From Emiliania huxleyi CCMP1516 (lineage: Eukaryota; Haptophyta; Isochrysidales; Noelaerhabdaceae), in the NCBI RefSeq assembly GCF_000372725.1, contig NW_005201113.1, forward strand, positions 30,638-94,637: a DNA stretch of 64,000 nt. Reading direction: 5' to 3'. The stretch's first letter is position 1. Each line of letters opens with the position of its first letter. Under the pieces are notes generated by a model that made no database searches, had not been told where the DNA came from, and worked only from the letters and a program-made list of their open reading frames with translations. Below are positions 10,693 to 22,845 of the stretch, one piece after another. Made by a program: the position numbers and the translations under genes.

Positions 10693-11500
10693 AGCAGCTG
10701 CTGGCAAGCAGCAGAGGCTCTCAGCTTGTCGGCTGCGGGCAGCGCCTGCGTGCGATGGTCATGCGAATCGCGCGGCCACGAGGGTGCCGCGCGCGCGTGT
10801 GCCTCGGCTCGCCCACCTCGTGCTGCAAGCAGTGCCAGCAGCATGCAGATGGGCGCAGCAATTGTTGTGGTGGTGTTGCGGCGCCCGGCTGCGCTCCGCG
10901 CGCGGCTGTGCGGCCGCCCGTGGCTGCGCGCAGGCGGCGCCGCCGGTCGTCGTAGCGCGCCGGCTGCACTGGGCCGCAGCATCAGGCCGGCGCCATTGGC
11001 GCCAGCCTTTGGCGCTGTTGGCCCGCAGAGGGACGTACGTCCAAAGTTTTTGATGCGCGCGCCGACCGCGCCTTCCGGCGGGTCGGGCGCGCTGTGAGCG
11101 AGCGCTGGTAGGCGCTGGGTGGCGCTGGGGGCGGCGAGATTCCCCGCCATTCGGGCAAATCTGTGTCTTGACGCTGCTGCGAAAAGAAAATCCGGTGTCA
11201 TGACGAGACACAGACAGCGACATATACAGCGGAGAGCGCACACAGCACAGTCACACCGCACAGCACACAGCACGCAGGCACACTGTACACACAGGCACTG
11301 TACAGGCATACTCTACAGACACGTCAACAGGCGGCAGGCGGCGCACGGAGGTCCCAACACCCAAGGTAAGCCCGGGGGCCCGCAGCGCATAGGTACAGGA
11401 CAGGTACAGGCACACAGGGCGGCACCCCCCGGCCTCCGTGCGTAGCTGCCTGGGGGCGGGGAAGTTTGCCTTCGAGCGTGGATTTTAGCTGGGCAGTCCT
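9441..11500. other. G-rich and low-complexity region without a supported gene
   Basis: From 9530 to 9890 the plus strand is dominated by GGCGGC, GGTGGC and GGGAGG words. A GGCA tetranucleotide array lies at about 10657-10692. From 11200 to 11320 the sequence is ACA/CAC-rich. Open frames here give only Gly/Arg- or Pro/Arg-rich products, as GC-rich sequence does by chance. Confidence 0.45.
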
Positions 11501-14500
11501 TCAGTCTTTCGGATAGCCGTCTGCGCGGTAAACAACTGACTCCGCGGTAATGTCGGAGGCGCACGAGCCGCTTTGCTTGATCATCAAAACGCCCCAGCTA
11601 GGCGCGGCCATGCGGCGGTCATCGTCGGATGCAAACTCGCAGCTGCCCTTGACGCAGCCGGTGCCCGATCGCACTGTGAGGTTCCGGCAGATGCCAGGGC
11701 ACTGGCCGTCCTCATCTGCAGAGAGGGCCCAGCAGACAGGTTCAATGTCTTTAGACGAGTCAGGCGCGCCAAACTGGAATCCTGCGCAGTCCGATTGCGA
11801 TGTGCACGCAGCCTCACAAGATGGGAAGGTGCGCGCGGACTCAACCCGAACAAGGCCGACATCCAAACACGTCGCCTCAAATCGAGAGTAGCCTGCCACC
11901 TCCTGCAAGTACGGCCAGCAGCCCGGGATGGACGGCTTTTCAAGCGCAGCGGTCTCATACGGGATGAGATCCACAGGGCAGCCGAGGCGCCAGTCAAAGT
12001 AGGCCAGGTTTGAGGTTGGCGAGCAGCACGGTGGCGTCCCTTCGGAGGAGGTGTACGCCAGGAAGGGCGAGAGCGCTGATGCAACGCCGCCTGGGCCTCG
12101 GATGGTTTCTACCCACCGCCAGAGCATTGCTTGGTTCCCATAGTCGTCCTGCTCCAGCTTGTACTGGTAGCTTTCCTTGCTCGAGCGAGACAGCTGCTCG
12201 ATCGTCTCCGTGGACGTTTCGACCGTGGTCCCCCATGTGCGTTGAGTACTCTCCTTGAACTTGACCGGGGAAAGCTTGCCGAGTCCGGAAAGCTCCACTT
12301 CTTGCTTCAGTGAGCGCTCGACCTTCGAGGTCATCTGCTCTTTTGTGACGCTCTTGTCGCTGGTTGAAGTGCCCGTCTCGAGCGTGATCTGCCAGTCCGC
12401 GTTGCCTATACACAGGCTTGGGCTAAAGGTTAGGTACAGGGTTGGCGTTGGGCTAAAGCGCAGTACTAACTGCCGTATGCGAACGGGGTCCACTGCCCAA
12501 AGTACTCTGGGAAGTCCGCGTCCACCGCGTGTCCGTCGGTGGACGTCAAGTAGCCGTACACGGTGGTGAAGAAAGGCTGGGCTGGGCTTGGGGGCGATGG
12601 CGGTGGTGACGGCGGCGACGGCGGCGGCGGTGACGGCGGAGGCGGCATTGCCGGGTGCGGTTCGCGGCACTGGCACGCCCCGTCGACAAGGCCCGAACAC
12701 GTGCCACGGTTGTAGTAGTAGGGTAGCTGTTTGGTCGGGCAAACATAGAAGTAGGCACCTGGGTAAGATGGGCACACACCATCTCCGGTAAATTCCTCCC
12801 GTAGTCCTTCGGTAGTTGAGCAGGTCCCATCCTTGCTGCACTCCGTCCCATCCCTGCTGGTGCTGGTGCATTCGGGAGAGTAGCATTTTGGATAGCTAAC
12901 GAAATGGCCATCCGTCGGATCGAGTTCTGTTGTGCACAAGTAGCACTCGCATCGATCGTCTAGCTTGCAGATCTTGTGGCCGCCGAGGTTGCCCGTCGTC
13001 GCTCCTGGGCGGTCGTTCCAGTACACGTCTCGGCTTGTATCTTTGGCGGGCACAAGCGGGCCCTCCTGTCCCGGCATTCCAGGCGGAGGGGGGGGGTACC
13101 ATTGGAAACACCCACCGATCCAGTTTTCGTCATTGTCCAGGGCCTTCTGGTACTCCCCCGTACTGACCCCCCCCCCAAATGCAGTGCTGGCCAATGCCTG
13201 GCACTCATCGGCGTCTTCGACGTCAGTGTATCCTGATGGGCACGTCACGTCCGGGTACGTGAGGATCTTTACTTCGTCACCGTACATAATTGGAGGATCA
13301 CCGAGCATACCAGTCAGCATGCCTGATGATGGCTTGGGTAGCATTGCGATCGAGTTGCCACACCAGCACGTTGCCGTCGCAACCGTGGGTGCATTCACGA
13401 TCGTGTAGCTGTAGCCCTTTTCAAGGCACTGTGCCGTGCAATCCTCCCCGCTTGCGAGCTCGAGCCAGTCGGTGGAAGGCGTAAACGAGGACGTGTATTC
13501 GGGTAGCTGGACCCACTTGGATGTGGGGGCCGCGTCATATCGCACCTTGCAGCAAGAGTAGGAGTACGTGTAGTCGTCACCGAGGTCGTTCATCTAAAGG
13601 GAGGGGCGGATGGTGAGAGGGGGGGGCTATATAGCGAGCGCAAGCGGGCACAAGTGGCCCTGCCTCGAAGCTATTCACCGCAGCATCGCCGCAGTTCACT
13701 TCCCCTGCAGGCTCCGCAAGTGAGCGCCATGTTCCGAAACCAACCGCCCAGCAGGAGGAACTGTTGGCGAATACGTGGACGCCTCGCCCTCATCTGGTTC
13801 GATTTGGTCGCATCGATACTGGCCTTTCGCAGCAGTGTCCTTGAGTGGGCAGCATTGGTACCTACGCAAGGTGACGTGTGTGTTGTGGGGGGGAGGCGGA
13901 CTGGTCAGAAGGCCAGAGAGTGGGATGTGCAGAGGCCACAGGTGCGCACTTGTATTTCCACCTCAGACTTGTTTTTTCCCCTTCGCCTTGCAATTGGAAG
14001 TCTGTCAGCACGTCGTCATTTGGGCACGAGACCTTGAGGTCTCCCAACTTTTGTACATTCCCAGCGGCATCCTGGACATCAGAGGAGTCGTAGTCGGATG
14101 CACCCGCAGAAGTCGAAGCTGTCTCCGTTGTGACGCAGTTATCGAGGTCGATCGCCGGGGCAAAGTCAGCGCAACACGTGTACTCGAAATACGTCTGTTG
14201 TGCAGCAACGCCTTCCGAGTCGATGCGCTTTGCGTGCCATTGCGTGAGAGGCATTTTCCCGGCGCATTGCTGTCCCACGTGGTGCCAGACCAGCTGTTGG
14301 TTGTTGTCTCTCGTCGGCCACGTCGTGAAGGTGCGTTCATCCTGACACGTGGGGCGAACCCCATTTGTGCTCCATTCGGTGCTGACCGTCACTGCCGCCG
14401 TGTCGAGCTCACAAAGATTGATGCCGCCGGTACACTCGCCGCTCTGGTTGATCGGATTTTTTGCCTCCCCAGGCAGGCAGCACGGGCGGGAACGCGACTG

Positions 14501-16340
14501 GACGTAGATTGGTATGCCGGTTCCAACCGCGCCGGCTGAGTAGGTCGTCACCCATTGCCAGATTGGTTCCGGCCGAGGCAGGCCTCGGCTGATGCGGCCA
14601 GGAGCCCACGTCATCATCGTGCTCAGAGACTGGCTGATGGAATTGGACTGCGTCTTGGTCTGCGAGTTGAAGCTGGTGAGCGTGTTCGTCGACTTGTAGC
14701 TCGGCGTAACGCTTGACTCAGTAAGAAACTTGAGGGTTGCGGACGTCTCGAAGGTATCCTGGGTAGTTGTGGCCCTGGAGGTCATCAGTGTAGAGTCCTC
14801 CGTAGCTTCCATGTTGTCTGTGTGCGTGTAGCTGTTGAAGGAGCCGACAAACTTCCAAGTTGACTGCTGCTGCACCGTTGACGATCCATTCGGGAGGTCA
14901 AGCACGAGACCAAGAACCTGCGAGCAGCACGTGTATTTGTACCTCATGGTTCCAACTGTAACCTGCTTGCAACCCTTTGTATTAACACAGCTTTTTTGGG
15001 GTTTGTCTTCATCGTTAGATTTGTAGAATCTGTTCACAGCAGTCTGCAGCCCAAAAGCAACGAGGTAGGATGGAGCCGAGCCCCGCAGGGGGCATTTGAC
15101 GTCATGCCGGGCGAGGAAAATTGGCTGGTCGCTCCATTCGCTCCATGCCGTGTAGTAGTCAAGGCACTGAAATGGCGTCGCCAACTCACTGCTTGCGAAA
15201 GCGGCCGCCCCGCAAGTAGAACGGTACTCAACGTCCGAGTTCACGCGGCTCAGTTTGAAGCCTTGGAGGAGCGGGATGCTCACCGCGGGATACTCCGGCG
15301 ACGTGGTTTCGAACATACCATAGCTGCCGTGGGTGTTTGTTTCGTATCCCTGATAATAGAGCGATTCGCTCCCCGAAGAGAACGGCAAGCACGAAGCTGT
15401 GATGTTGGAAATGTCGTCGAGATCCACCACCGTAAACATTTGGCAGGTGGCATCTGCGCAGAGATCATGTCCTGCTGGGCCAACCTGACTGCTGGCCGTG
15501 ACCGTGCTAGTCGAGATTCTCGTCGTGAGAGGAACTGCCCTGCAGCAGTACTCGTACTGGAGTTGGAGACTGTTGTCGGACTGGCGTAGGATTCTGAATC
15601 CCGTGAGGGCGAACTGAGAAACGGCCGGCCCATCCTTGGCACCATTGCCACAAGTGACATCGTGGGGCGAGAGGCTCACGGCGGCGTCCTTGCCTGAGGC
15701 TGCAAGATCTGTCCTCCCTGTGTATTCATCCGCCGAGCAGAATGGGGCCGAGCTCATCTGCCGGGACTGCACCCGCGATGGCGACGGCGGCGGCATCGAT
15801 GTGGGATCTGGGGCGGGCGCAAAGACAACACCGCGAACCGGTGACTGCACTTCCGAGGAGGGTTCCCCGCAGACGGTAGCGGCGAACCGGTTGGCAGCCG
15901 TGCATGCAGCCGTGCTGTAATGCGACTCTGAGCGCGGCGCGTCCTGCGCGGGGTCACGCACTGGCACCGCATCGATGGCGGGCAGCACGTTGGGGTTTGC
16001 GACAGCGCCAAAGCCGTGGGATGCTGGCGTGGTGTTGGAGAAGTCAACGACCTGCGCAGGTGCGGGGTGTCAACCTGCCTTCTGCACCTACCGCAGTGTC
16101 AACCTCGAGAGGCCATCTCGCGCACCGGGATCGCGGCCGCGTCGGGCACAAACACAGAGTCGCCGGGGCCTTTCGATGAGAGAGCAAAGGCCGAGCAGAC
16201 CAGACCGAGCACCGCGATTGAGAAGACGAGGCACAGCAGCTTTGACGAGCAGAACTTACCGAAGCCAAAGCCGAAGCCGAAGCGCGCGGCGGTCGTAGAC
16301 GTCTCGACTGTCGCGCCCTGAACAGGCGGCGTGGAGTCGT
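11501..16340 (-). CDS. Large Cys-rich ectodomain membrane protein with repeated YxYxCC modules
   Basis: The N-terminal exon (about 16340-16100) has the membrane segment KLLCLVFSIAVLGLVCSAFA after a short Gly/Phe stretch, as in a signal anchor. The exon starting near 16048 (VVDFSNTTPASHGFGAV) runs to about 13900, and another from 13593 (MNDLGDDYTYSYSCC) to near 12430; a last part ends at 11501. A module recurs: a Cys start (DVTCGNGAKDGP, DVKCPLRGSAPS), an FxLTGF-like strand and a YxYxCC end (QYEYCCRA, RYKYTCCSQ, YFEYTCCAD, YSYSCCKV). Later parts look like a WSC domain (CTAQCLEKGYSYTI, CWCGNS) and a PAN/apple-like domain (CEAACTSQSDCAGFQFG). Two Ser/Thr-rich stretches alternate like long beta-strands. 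It probably faces the lumen or cell surface. It may be the C-terminal part of the gene at 16356-18336. Confidence 0.6.
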
Positions 16341-16355
16341 CAGACTGGCGGTGAG

Positions 16356-18336
16356 CTAGCGGCAACGGAAAATCCGGCGTATGCAGGCGGCGAGCACCGA
16401 GTCTGTGGTCGACGGCGTGGAGCCGCGGGGCGCCTTGCCATTGCCACCGACAGACTCGGGCGAGACAGACTCGAACTGCGGCGCGCGCGACGCGCTGTCA
16501 AGCAAAGGCGCGGGGCAGTGTGTGTCGTCTGTGTGGGAGGGCGCGCACTGAGGACTCCTTGCCCCGCGACTCCGCGCCCTTCTCCTTTCCCTTCTTCTCA
16601 TCCTCGTCCTCGTCGACCTCCGCCGCGACGTTGGTCTCGCCGTCGTAGAGCAGATCGTACTTGTTGGAGACTTTCGTGGACTTGACCTCGCCCTTGCGCT
16701 CCGTCTTGTTGCGCGAGTTCGAGACGTACCAGTCGGGCTCGCCCTACGCGTCGAACGCGGGATGGGGTCAGGCAGTGGGTCCGCAGACGCACGGCACAGA
16801 CTGCGGCGCTCGCCGCCGGGGCGGGCTTCTCCTTTGGAAACTCCTTGGCCGAGACGATCCCGTCGGGGTGGCCCTACGCATCGACACGGGATGGGATTAG
16901 GAGTGACTCCCAGCCGCACGGCACAGAATGCCAGGCGCTCGCTGCCGGTGCGGGGCTCTCCTCCGGAAACTTCTTGATCGACGAGAGCGGCGCGCCGCCG
17001 GTCGCCGCCGGCTTGAAAGCGGGGGCGACTTTGGTGACAGACTTGATCGCTCCCAGGGGCTTGGGCGCCACGGGCGCAATGCCGCCGGAGGTGGGGACTC
17101 CCGGCGACGGCGACTTCTTGCCGTCGGCGGGCGTAGCCTGGTAGACGACGCTCTCGCCCAGCCGGCGGACCTCGGCCTCGACGCCGTCCACGTAGCCCGG
17201 TCCGGAGCCGCTGTGGGCCGACGCGGGCCCGCTCTTCCCCGCCGCCATCGGCGTGGGCAGGCCCGGGTAGCAGGTGGTGTCCTGCAAGCGCGATAGGGGC
17301 ACACGGGAAGGGAGATTATTACCGGTGGGAGAGCGAGGAGTGCCAGGAGAGAATGCTGTGGCGCGCTCACGGTTGGGTCGGTCGTGTTGGAAGCGGTCTT
17401 GGCCGGCTTCGCGACCTCCTTGGCAGCCTCCTCGGCGACGACCTCCTTGGCGACGGGCGCCTCCTCGGCGACTGCCTCCGCGGCGGCGGACACCTCGGCG
17501 GCGGCGGACTTGGCGGCCTCCTCGGCGGCGGCGGACTTGGTGGCGGACTCCTCGGCGGCGGCGGACTTGGTGGCGGACGCCTCGGCGGCGGCGGACTTGG
17601 TGGCGGACGCCTCGGCGGCGGCGGACTTGGTGGCGTACTCCTCGGCGGCGGCGGACTTGGTGGCGGACTCCTCGGCGGCGGCGGACTTGGTGGCGGACTC
17701 GGCGGCGGCGGACTTGGTGGCGGACTCCTCGGCGGCGGCGGACTTGATGCCGCACGCCTGGGTGAGGGGAGAACACGCAAGTGTGCGGAGACAGGGAGGC
17801 CGTAGGGATGATGACAATCCTGGCGTGCGCACACTCACCTCGGCTCCGATGAGCGAAGGAGACAGCGACGTGATGCCGACAGGAGCCGTCGGCGCAGACT
17901 CGGACGGGATGTCATTGCCGTTGCCGATGATGTCATTGAGCGACGCGGGCTCGCTCTCGGACGAGATGCCGTCGTGCTTGCCTTCGGCAGAGTCGATGAC
18001 GGACGAAGGCGGCGACGGGATGACGGACGGGTTGACTTCCTTGAGCGAAGCGGGCTTGCCCTCGGACGGGATGACGTCCTCGAGCGAAGCGGGCTCGCCC
18101 TCGGACGGGATGCCGGCGGCCTCGCCTCCGGCAGCGTTGACGGTCGTGTTGCCCGCCAGCGACGCCTGTGTCAGCCAGAAGGCCAGAGAGGATATGTCTT
18201 GCAGGTGGGAGCGCATTGTCACGTGCGCGCAAGCACACGCCTTCTTGTCAGCAAGCGGCGGCGGCGGAGGAGAGAGCTTGAGCACGAGCTTGTCACCGGC
18301 GGCCGGCACGAGCTCGAGTTTGAGCTTGTCGAGCAT
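16356..18336 (-). CDS. Paralog of the 6960 gene: Ala-rich N-terminal region with EF-hand-like tandem exons
   Basis: It starts MLDKLKLELVPAAGDKL at 18336, followed by a hydrophobic stretch (SLAFWLTQASLAG), an acidic region and EESATKSAAAE repeats. Introns 17758-17838 and 17282-17370 match those of the paralog. After SIKKFPEESPAPAA the sequence leaves the paralog. Two homologous GC-AG introns (both starting GCGAGCGCC and ending GCGTAG) then separate the tandem exons GHPDGIVSAKEFPKEKPAP and GEPDWYVSNSRNKTERKGEV, and a Lys/Glu tail leads to CIRRIFRCR at a stop at 16356. DGIVSAKEF resembles an EF-hand loop end. The next exon downstream encodes a membrane segment and a Cys-rich ectodomain, so one longer type II membrane protein (18336 to 11501) is plausible; GTGCTCGCC near 16400 could be the donor. 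This was not resolved. Confidence 0.6.
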
Positions 18337-18545
18337 GTTGATCGAGTTCCTGATTTTCACATGGGGTTTAAATAGTCTTGAGTGCTCTCAAGTGAAGAGG
18401 GCCAGGCACCATCCAGAAAGAGGTGCGGAAGTCCCAACGGGCCACCCGGGGCATCAAGCCGAGACTCGGCGATCATGTGTCAATCTCGGCTTGATCTCGG
18501 GGTCAATCTCGGCGAACGGAGAGGTCAGCACCTACGGGATCATGA
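17050..18545 (-). repeat. Segmental duplication, copy 2 (with 5553-7060)
   Basis: This copy matches 5553-7060 along exons and introns. It carries an extra tandem block (about 17975-18100, repeated TCCCTCGGACGGGAT-type words encoding PSEGKPAS) and fewer Ala-rich repeats. Small differences near 18190 change the frame relation of the first exons between the two genes. Confidence 0.8.
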
Positions 18546-19632
18546 CCATGTGAAAGAGGGTAAAAAACTGGTACTGAGATGTCTGGGGGGTATATGGGGG
18601 TATATGGGGGTATATGGGGTATATGGGGGTATGAGAAAATCTCGGGCAATCTCGGGCAAATCTCACACATCTCCAATCCCCCCCCCGCCCCCCACCCCCA
18701 CCCCTACCGCCTCCCCCGCCCCCGTCCCACCAGTACCCAAGCCAGCAAGCCAGCATAGAGCCAGGGTAAGGGAAAAGAAAATCGAAGCATGGCAGCAGGA
18801 ATCGCATCTCTCGGTGCAGAGGACTAACGCGAGCTTTGATGACTGGGTTTGGACGAGAGTGTCGAGCAGGAGAACGCCGACGCGCCTACGGGCAGCACGT
18901 CGCGGCGTGAGCGTCGAGACGAGGCCGCCGGCACGCTCTCTTGCGTCCTCGGCGCTCGGACTGGAGCCGGGCAGCGATTTGCAAGCAAGCGGGCTGCGTC
19001 GCTCTCTCGCCGGAAAAGAGTGGGGCAATCGGGCGGGTTCGCTCGGTGCAAGGGTGAGGAACGAGCGGCAGCGGCCGCGTCGCGCGGCTCCTCGATGGCA
19101 GCAGCCTCACCTGCGAACGGGAGGTGGCAGGCATTGTGAGGCCGAGAGGGGGCGTAGCCACTCGGGCGCCAAAGCGAAGCGCATCGCATGGTGGGAGCGG
19201 AGAGGGAGCGGCGGGTTGCGTGAGCAAGAGGCGTCGCGCCGCTCGAACGTGCTGCTCCCCGCGGCCATATGTGCGTCGATGCGGCGGGGCCAGCGCGAGT
19301 GGAACGAGGGTTGGGCCTTGTGCGGTTGTCAGCAAAGGCCGCCGAGATTCAGCTCGCTGTTTTTTCTTTATAGGCGTCTGCAACTTCCAAGCTGCGTATT
19401 CTTCTTGTATTATCGTCGAGTAGTGCAGGTACTCGGTGGGGGCAGTGTGTATTCTTGTAACATGTGCGTATTCTCGTATCACTGGCTCCGAGTAGAAAAA
19501 GAAAGAAAACATGCACGGCATTATAGCTCCGAGTAGAGGGGGCGGTCTGCTGCTAGGGGGAACCCGGAGCGCGGAGCCAACCCTCGGAGACCCGTGTTTA
19601 CTTTAAGGCCCTTGCCCTGCGAATGCGCGCCC
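18546..19632. other. Region without a supported gene; GGGGGTATAT array
   Basis: About five copies of a 10-bp GGGGGTATAT unit lie at 18583-18635. A C-rich tract follows at 18675-18735. The words GGCGCTCGGACTGGA and GAGCCGGGC near 18950 recur near 28905, so a short dispersed repeat is shared. No open frame shows a domain. Confidence 0.4.
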
Positions 19633-20148
19633 CCCCTAGCTAGTTGGCCTGTCCGAGGGTTTCCGGCAACCCAGAGGGAAACCAGAGGGTCCCCAGCACT
19701 TTGCGTTTCCGGAAGTTTCCAGGGAAACCAGAGGGTCCCCAGCACTTTGCGTTTCCGGAAGTTTCCAGGGAAACCAGAGGGTGTTTGGTGCTCCATTCTG
19801 TTTCTCTCGAGTTTCCCTCGGGAAACTCGCGAGTTTCCCTGAGTCTGAGAGCTGGTCTGGGGCAAAATCTGGGGCAAAATTGAGGAAATCGGCACGATAC
19901 CCAGGTATTTTCCAGGTATACCGGGGTTTTCCAGGTATACCCGCAAAATACCCGGTATTTTGCCGATTTTGGCCCCAAAACAGCCTCAGACACGGCTCAG
20001 AGCCCCCCCAAAATGACGAATTCCACGGAGTTTCCCCGGGGTTTCCCGAGGAAACTAGAGGGTGTTGTAGGGAAACGAGCAGGAAACACGGAAAGGAAAC
20101 CAGGTAGGGTGCGAGAGGAAACCCTCGGACAGGCCAACTAGCTAGGGG
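19633..20148. mobile_element. MITE 1, 516 bp, perfect 32-bp terminal inverted repeats
   Basis: The ends are exact inverted copies (19633-19664 and 20117-20148), starting CCCCTAGCTAGTTGGCC. The interior is built of GTTTCC/GGAAAC words and contains no gene. Its middle (GGGTCCCCAGCACTTTGCG, GTGTTTGGTGCTCCATTCTG, GAGCTGGTCTGGGGCAAAA) is shared with the element at 31935-32343, which has unrelated terminal repeats. No clear target-site duplication was found; the CTAG palindrome at the ends makes this ambiguous. It is a non-autonomous DNA transposon with no transposase. Confidence 0.8.
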
Positions 20149-20349
20149 TCAGGGCTCTCTAGCCCGTAGCCCGATGCCGATCATCCGGCTCGCTGGGTGC
20201 GCTTCTTAGCTCCCCGGCCCTGGATGTGAGGTTACTGACTGCACTCCAAGTGCTCCAAATCTCATGTTCACACTGTCGTCTGTGGCCGCAAACTGTGGCC
20301 GCGAAACCAAGACCCTGACGGCTTGAGGTCATGAGAGAACTTGAGATAG

Positions 20350-20989
20350 GGAGGGCCCAACAGGAGAATCGTGCTTTTTGGGTCGGGTTGGGTTGTGGGC
20401 CTGGGTTGGGTTGTTCCGCGTAAGGTTGGGTCGTCGGCGAGAAGGCGAGAAGGGTGAGGTCTCGACCGCCGCCGCTCACGCCAGCGGACGGCCACCATCG
20501 GTGTTTTTGGCTTCGCCACCGTCCAAGGCGTGCGCCATGCGCTCGCTGGCATCGAGCGAGCAACGTGATCGACCGAGCGGCTTGCTGTGTGGACGCCTTC
20601 TTCTGGCTCTCGTCGAGAGCGTTTTGCGTCCCGGCGGGTGGGAGAATATGTGTCGTCTGATGTGTCACTGTGTGCGTCACATCGGTCTTGATAACAAGCA
20701 CGGTCGATCCGTCGAAGCGATACACTCGTTCCTATCACGCTGGAAGGCTTGCACGGAGCTCTGTGCCGGCACACAGAAGAGCCGTGCGGCAAGAGAAGAG
20801 CTCGATGGGGACGGTGGCGAAGCCAAAAACACCGATGGTGGCCGTCCGCTGGCGTGAGCGGCGGCGGTCGAGACCTCACCCTTCGCGCCGACGGGACCCA
20901 ACCTTACGCGGAACAACCCAACCCCCTACCAACCCAACCCAACACCAAACAACCCCACTGAAAGCACGATTCTCCTGTTTGGCCCTCAT
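20350..20989. mobile_element. Foldback element with about 170-bp inverted arms
   Basis: The left arm (about 20350-20522) and right arm (about 20811-20989) are inverted copies: for example CAACAGGAGAATCGTGCTTT against AAAGCACGATTCTCCTGTTT, and GGCCACCATCGGTGTTTTTG against its complement. The arms carry short GGTTGGGTTG repeats. The loop is about 290 bp; part of it (ATCGGTCTTGATAACAAGC to AAGAGCTCGATGG, 20678-20812) recurs at 35857-35990. No protein is encoded. Confidence 0.75.
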
Positions 20990-21420
20990 AGGGTCGATTC
21001 CGCGTGGTACGGGACCCCTCGACCGTCTCGCCCTCCCCTCTCCCTCGCCACCGTCACCGTCACCATCCCCGTCGCTACCGCCCTCCATGCCTGCCGCCCT
21101 TTGTTTCACACTCGTCTCTGCCATGTCCGCCGTCGCCGCCGTCCTGTCTGCTGCGCTCGGTGCTCCGAGGTACAGTCGCTTATTGTTGCTCAGGATTAGC
21201 TCTCGCACCAGGAGCAGGACAGCCTCCTGCTCGTTACTACTTACTTCAGTAAGTACACACACACCGCTCACCCACGCGCACCGGGCCTTGCACTTTAAAT
21301 GCCGTGGGGCTCCTGTCGTTAGACGTGGAGACGCGAGGGTTGCCCCCCCTTGCCCCACCACCTCGTGTGTGTGGAGAAGTTTACCTTACCTTACCTTACC
21401 TTACCTTCAGTAAGTTTTTG
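20990..21420. repeat. Repeat cluster: GGGTCGATTCCGCGTGGTACG motif and TTACC element
   Basis: Just outside the foldback arm, ATAGGGTCGATTCCGCGTGG begins a 31-bp block whose complement (AGGGGTCCCGTACCATGCGG) occurs at 35577 and 39351. From about 21265 to 21415 lies the inverse copy of the element at 3245-3420, ending in four or more TTACC units. No gene is seen. Confidence 0.6.
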
Positions 21421-22845
21421 TTAAATTTTTGAGAGTGCTGCGGCTCTGGGGGGAGGCGAGGGCCCTAGGGGGTACCCATGCGGGGGGGAGATGGGGTTTC
21501 CCAGCCCGCCGCAGGCGCCGATTTTTTTGGCATTTTTTCTTTTTCGGCTATTTTTTACTTGTTTCCATGGGAATTCGGCGTACTTGCGGCCATGCTATCA
21601 CGCCTTGCGACATCCTTTCGGCGCTGCTGACCGTGCCATGCTGCTCAACTGACCGCCTGCATAGCTCGCGGCCTTAGTCTTCGGCATTCAGTGACGACCT
21701 GATCGTACGGCCAGTAGGAAGGTGTCCTTCCAGCGCGTGCACGCTTCTGGCGCAATGCGCGTCACCTCGGATTGGCTGCTGGCAATCTCGAGGCTATGCC
21801 TACACAGCCTCGCGCGCATGGGCAGTCAAGAGGGATCATGCACCTTCTCAGGACAGCGCCGGTGCCTCTCTCTTGGACCGGCAAACGTGGTGGTCTCGTG
21901 TCACCGATGTGGGACCAGTGCGGCATCGCGCCATCGACAGCTCTGAACTGCGCCTCACCACTGACCGGGAAGGCCGCCAAGTGGGTCAGCACCGGTCGCG
22001 CATTGTGGCAGCAGTCAGCAGCGCATGTCTGATAGCTAGAGCAGCAGCGTCAGGGTCGCAGGGTCGGATCGTGTCAAGCCTCTCGCCCGGCCGGCCGTGT
22101 GCAGACGTCGGCCTGTCTGCTGTCTGGAGTGATCTGTCGGCGGTCAGTACGACCGATCAGGTCGGAGTTTTCTGATGGTTGAAGGGTCTATCTGTATGTA
22201 CTCCTCGAGATCTCTCCAAATCTGCCCTCTACTTAACCGTACTTAATCGGGAAGTCGGTGCTAGTAGAGACTAGTAGAGGGCCGGAGCCCCGTTTCCGCA
22301 CTGCTGCGCGGCGCACGGTGCCTCCGGGGGCCCCCGCCTCCCCCCAGAGTGCTGCGGTGACCGCGGTGTGCGATGAACCGATATATTCAGATTTCAGTAT
22401 TGTGTTTGTGACGCGAAAGGGTTAAGACACATACAGTGAGAGTAACCCCCAACCCCCAACTCCAGGGTGAGGGACTCACCCTCGATCGAGCCTCGTGCCT
22501 CATCACTGAAAACAGATAAATGCGCCCGACAGCGGAGCGCCGCAGGCTGTCACGTCAAGGTCGCTCCGTCAACGGACTCTGACTCCCGCCTCCTGGCCCG
22601 TCACATACACGCAACATGCGCAAATGTGAAATGTCGCACTATCCACATTGAGAGGCGTCGCCCGCGGCGTGTCCGCCGCCCCGCCGGAGTGCGCCCCGCC
22701 TCTATCGCTCACCTGCAGCTTCGCACCGCCATGAGCGCGAGGACGGCCAGCTGCTCCTCCTTCGCCCCGCCATGCGCGCATCCACCTGTCGAGCGAGCGA
22801 GAGGAGAGGGAGGCGTCAGGGGGAGGGAGGGGGGGTGGGGGAGGG
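21421..22845. other. Region without a supported gene; possible retroelement scrap at 21762-22040
   Basis: On the minus strand, 22040-21762 reads VLTHLAAFPVSGEAQFRAVD, loosely like the segment before the endonuclease-like part of some non-LTR elements. This is weak evidence. From 22640 to 22845 the sequence is the far side of the Zn-cluster gene region and ends in a G-rich tract at the gap. Confidence 0.3.
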
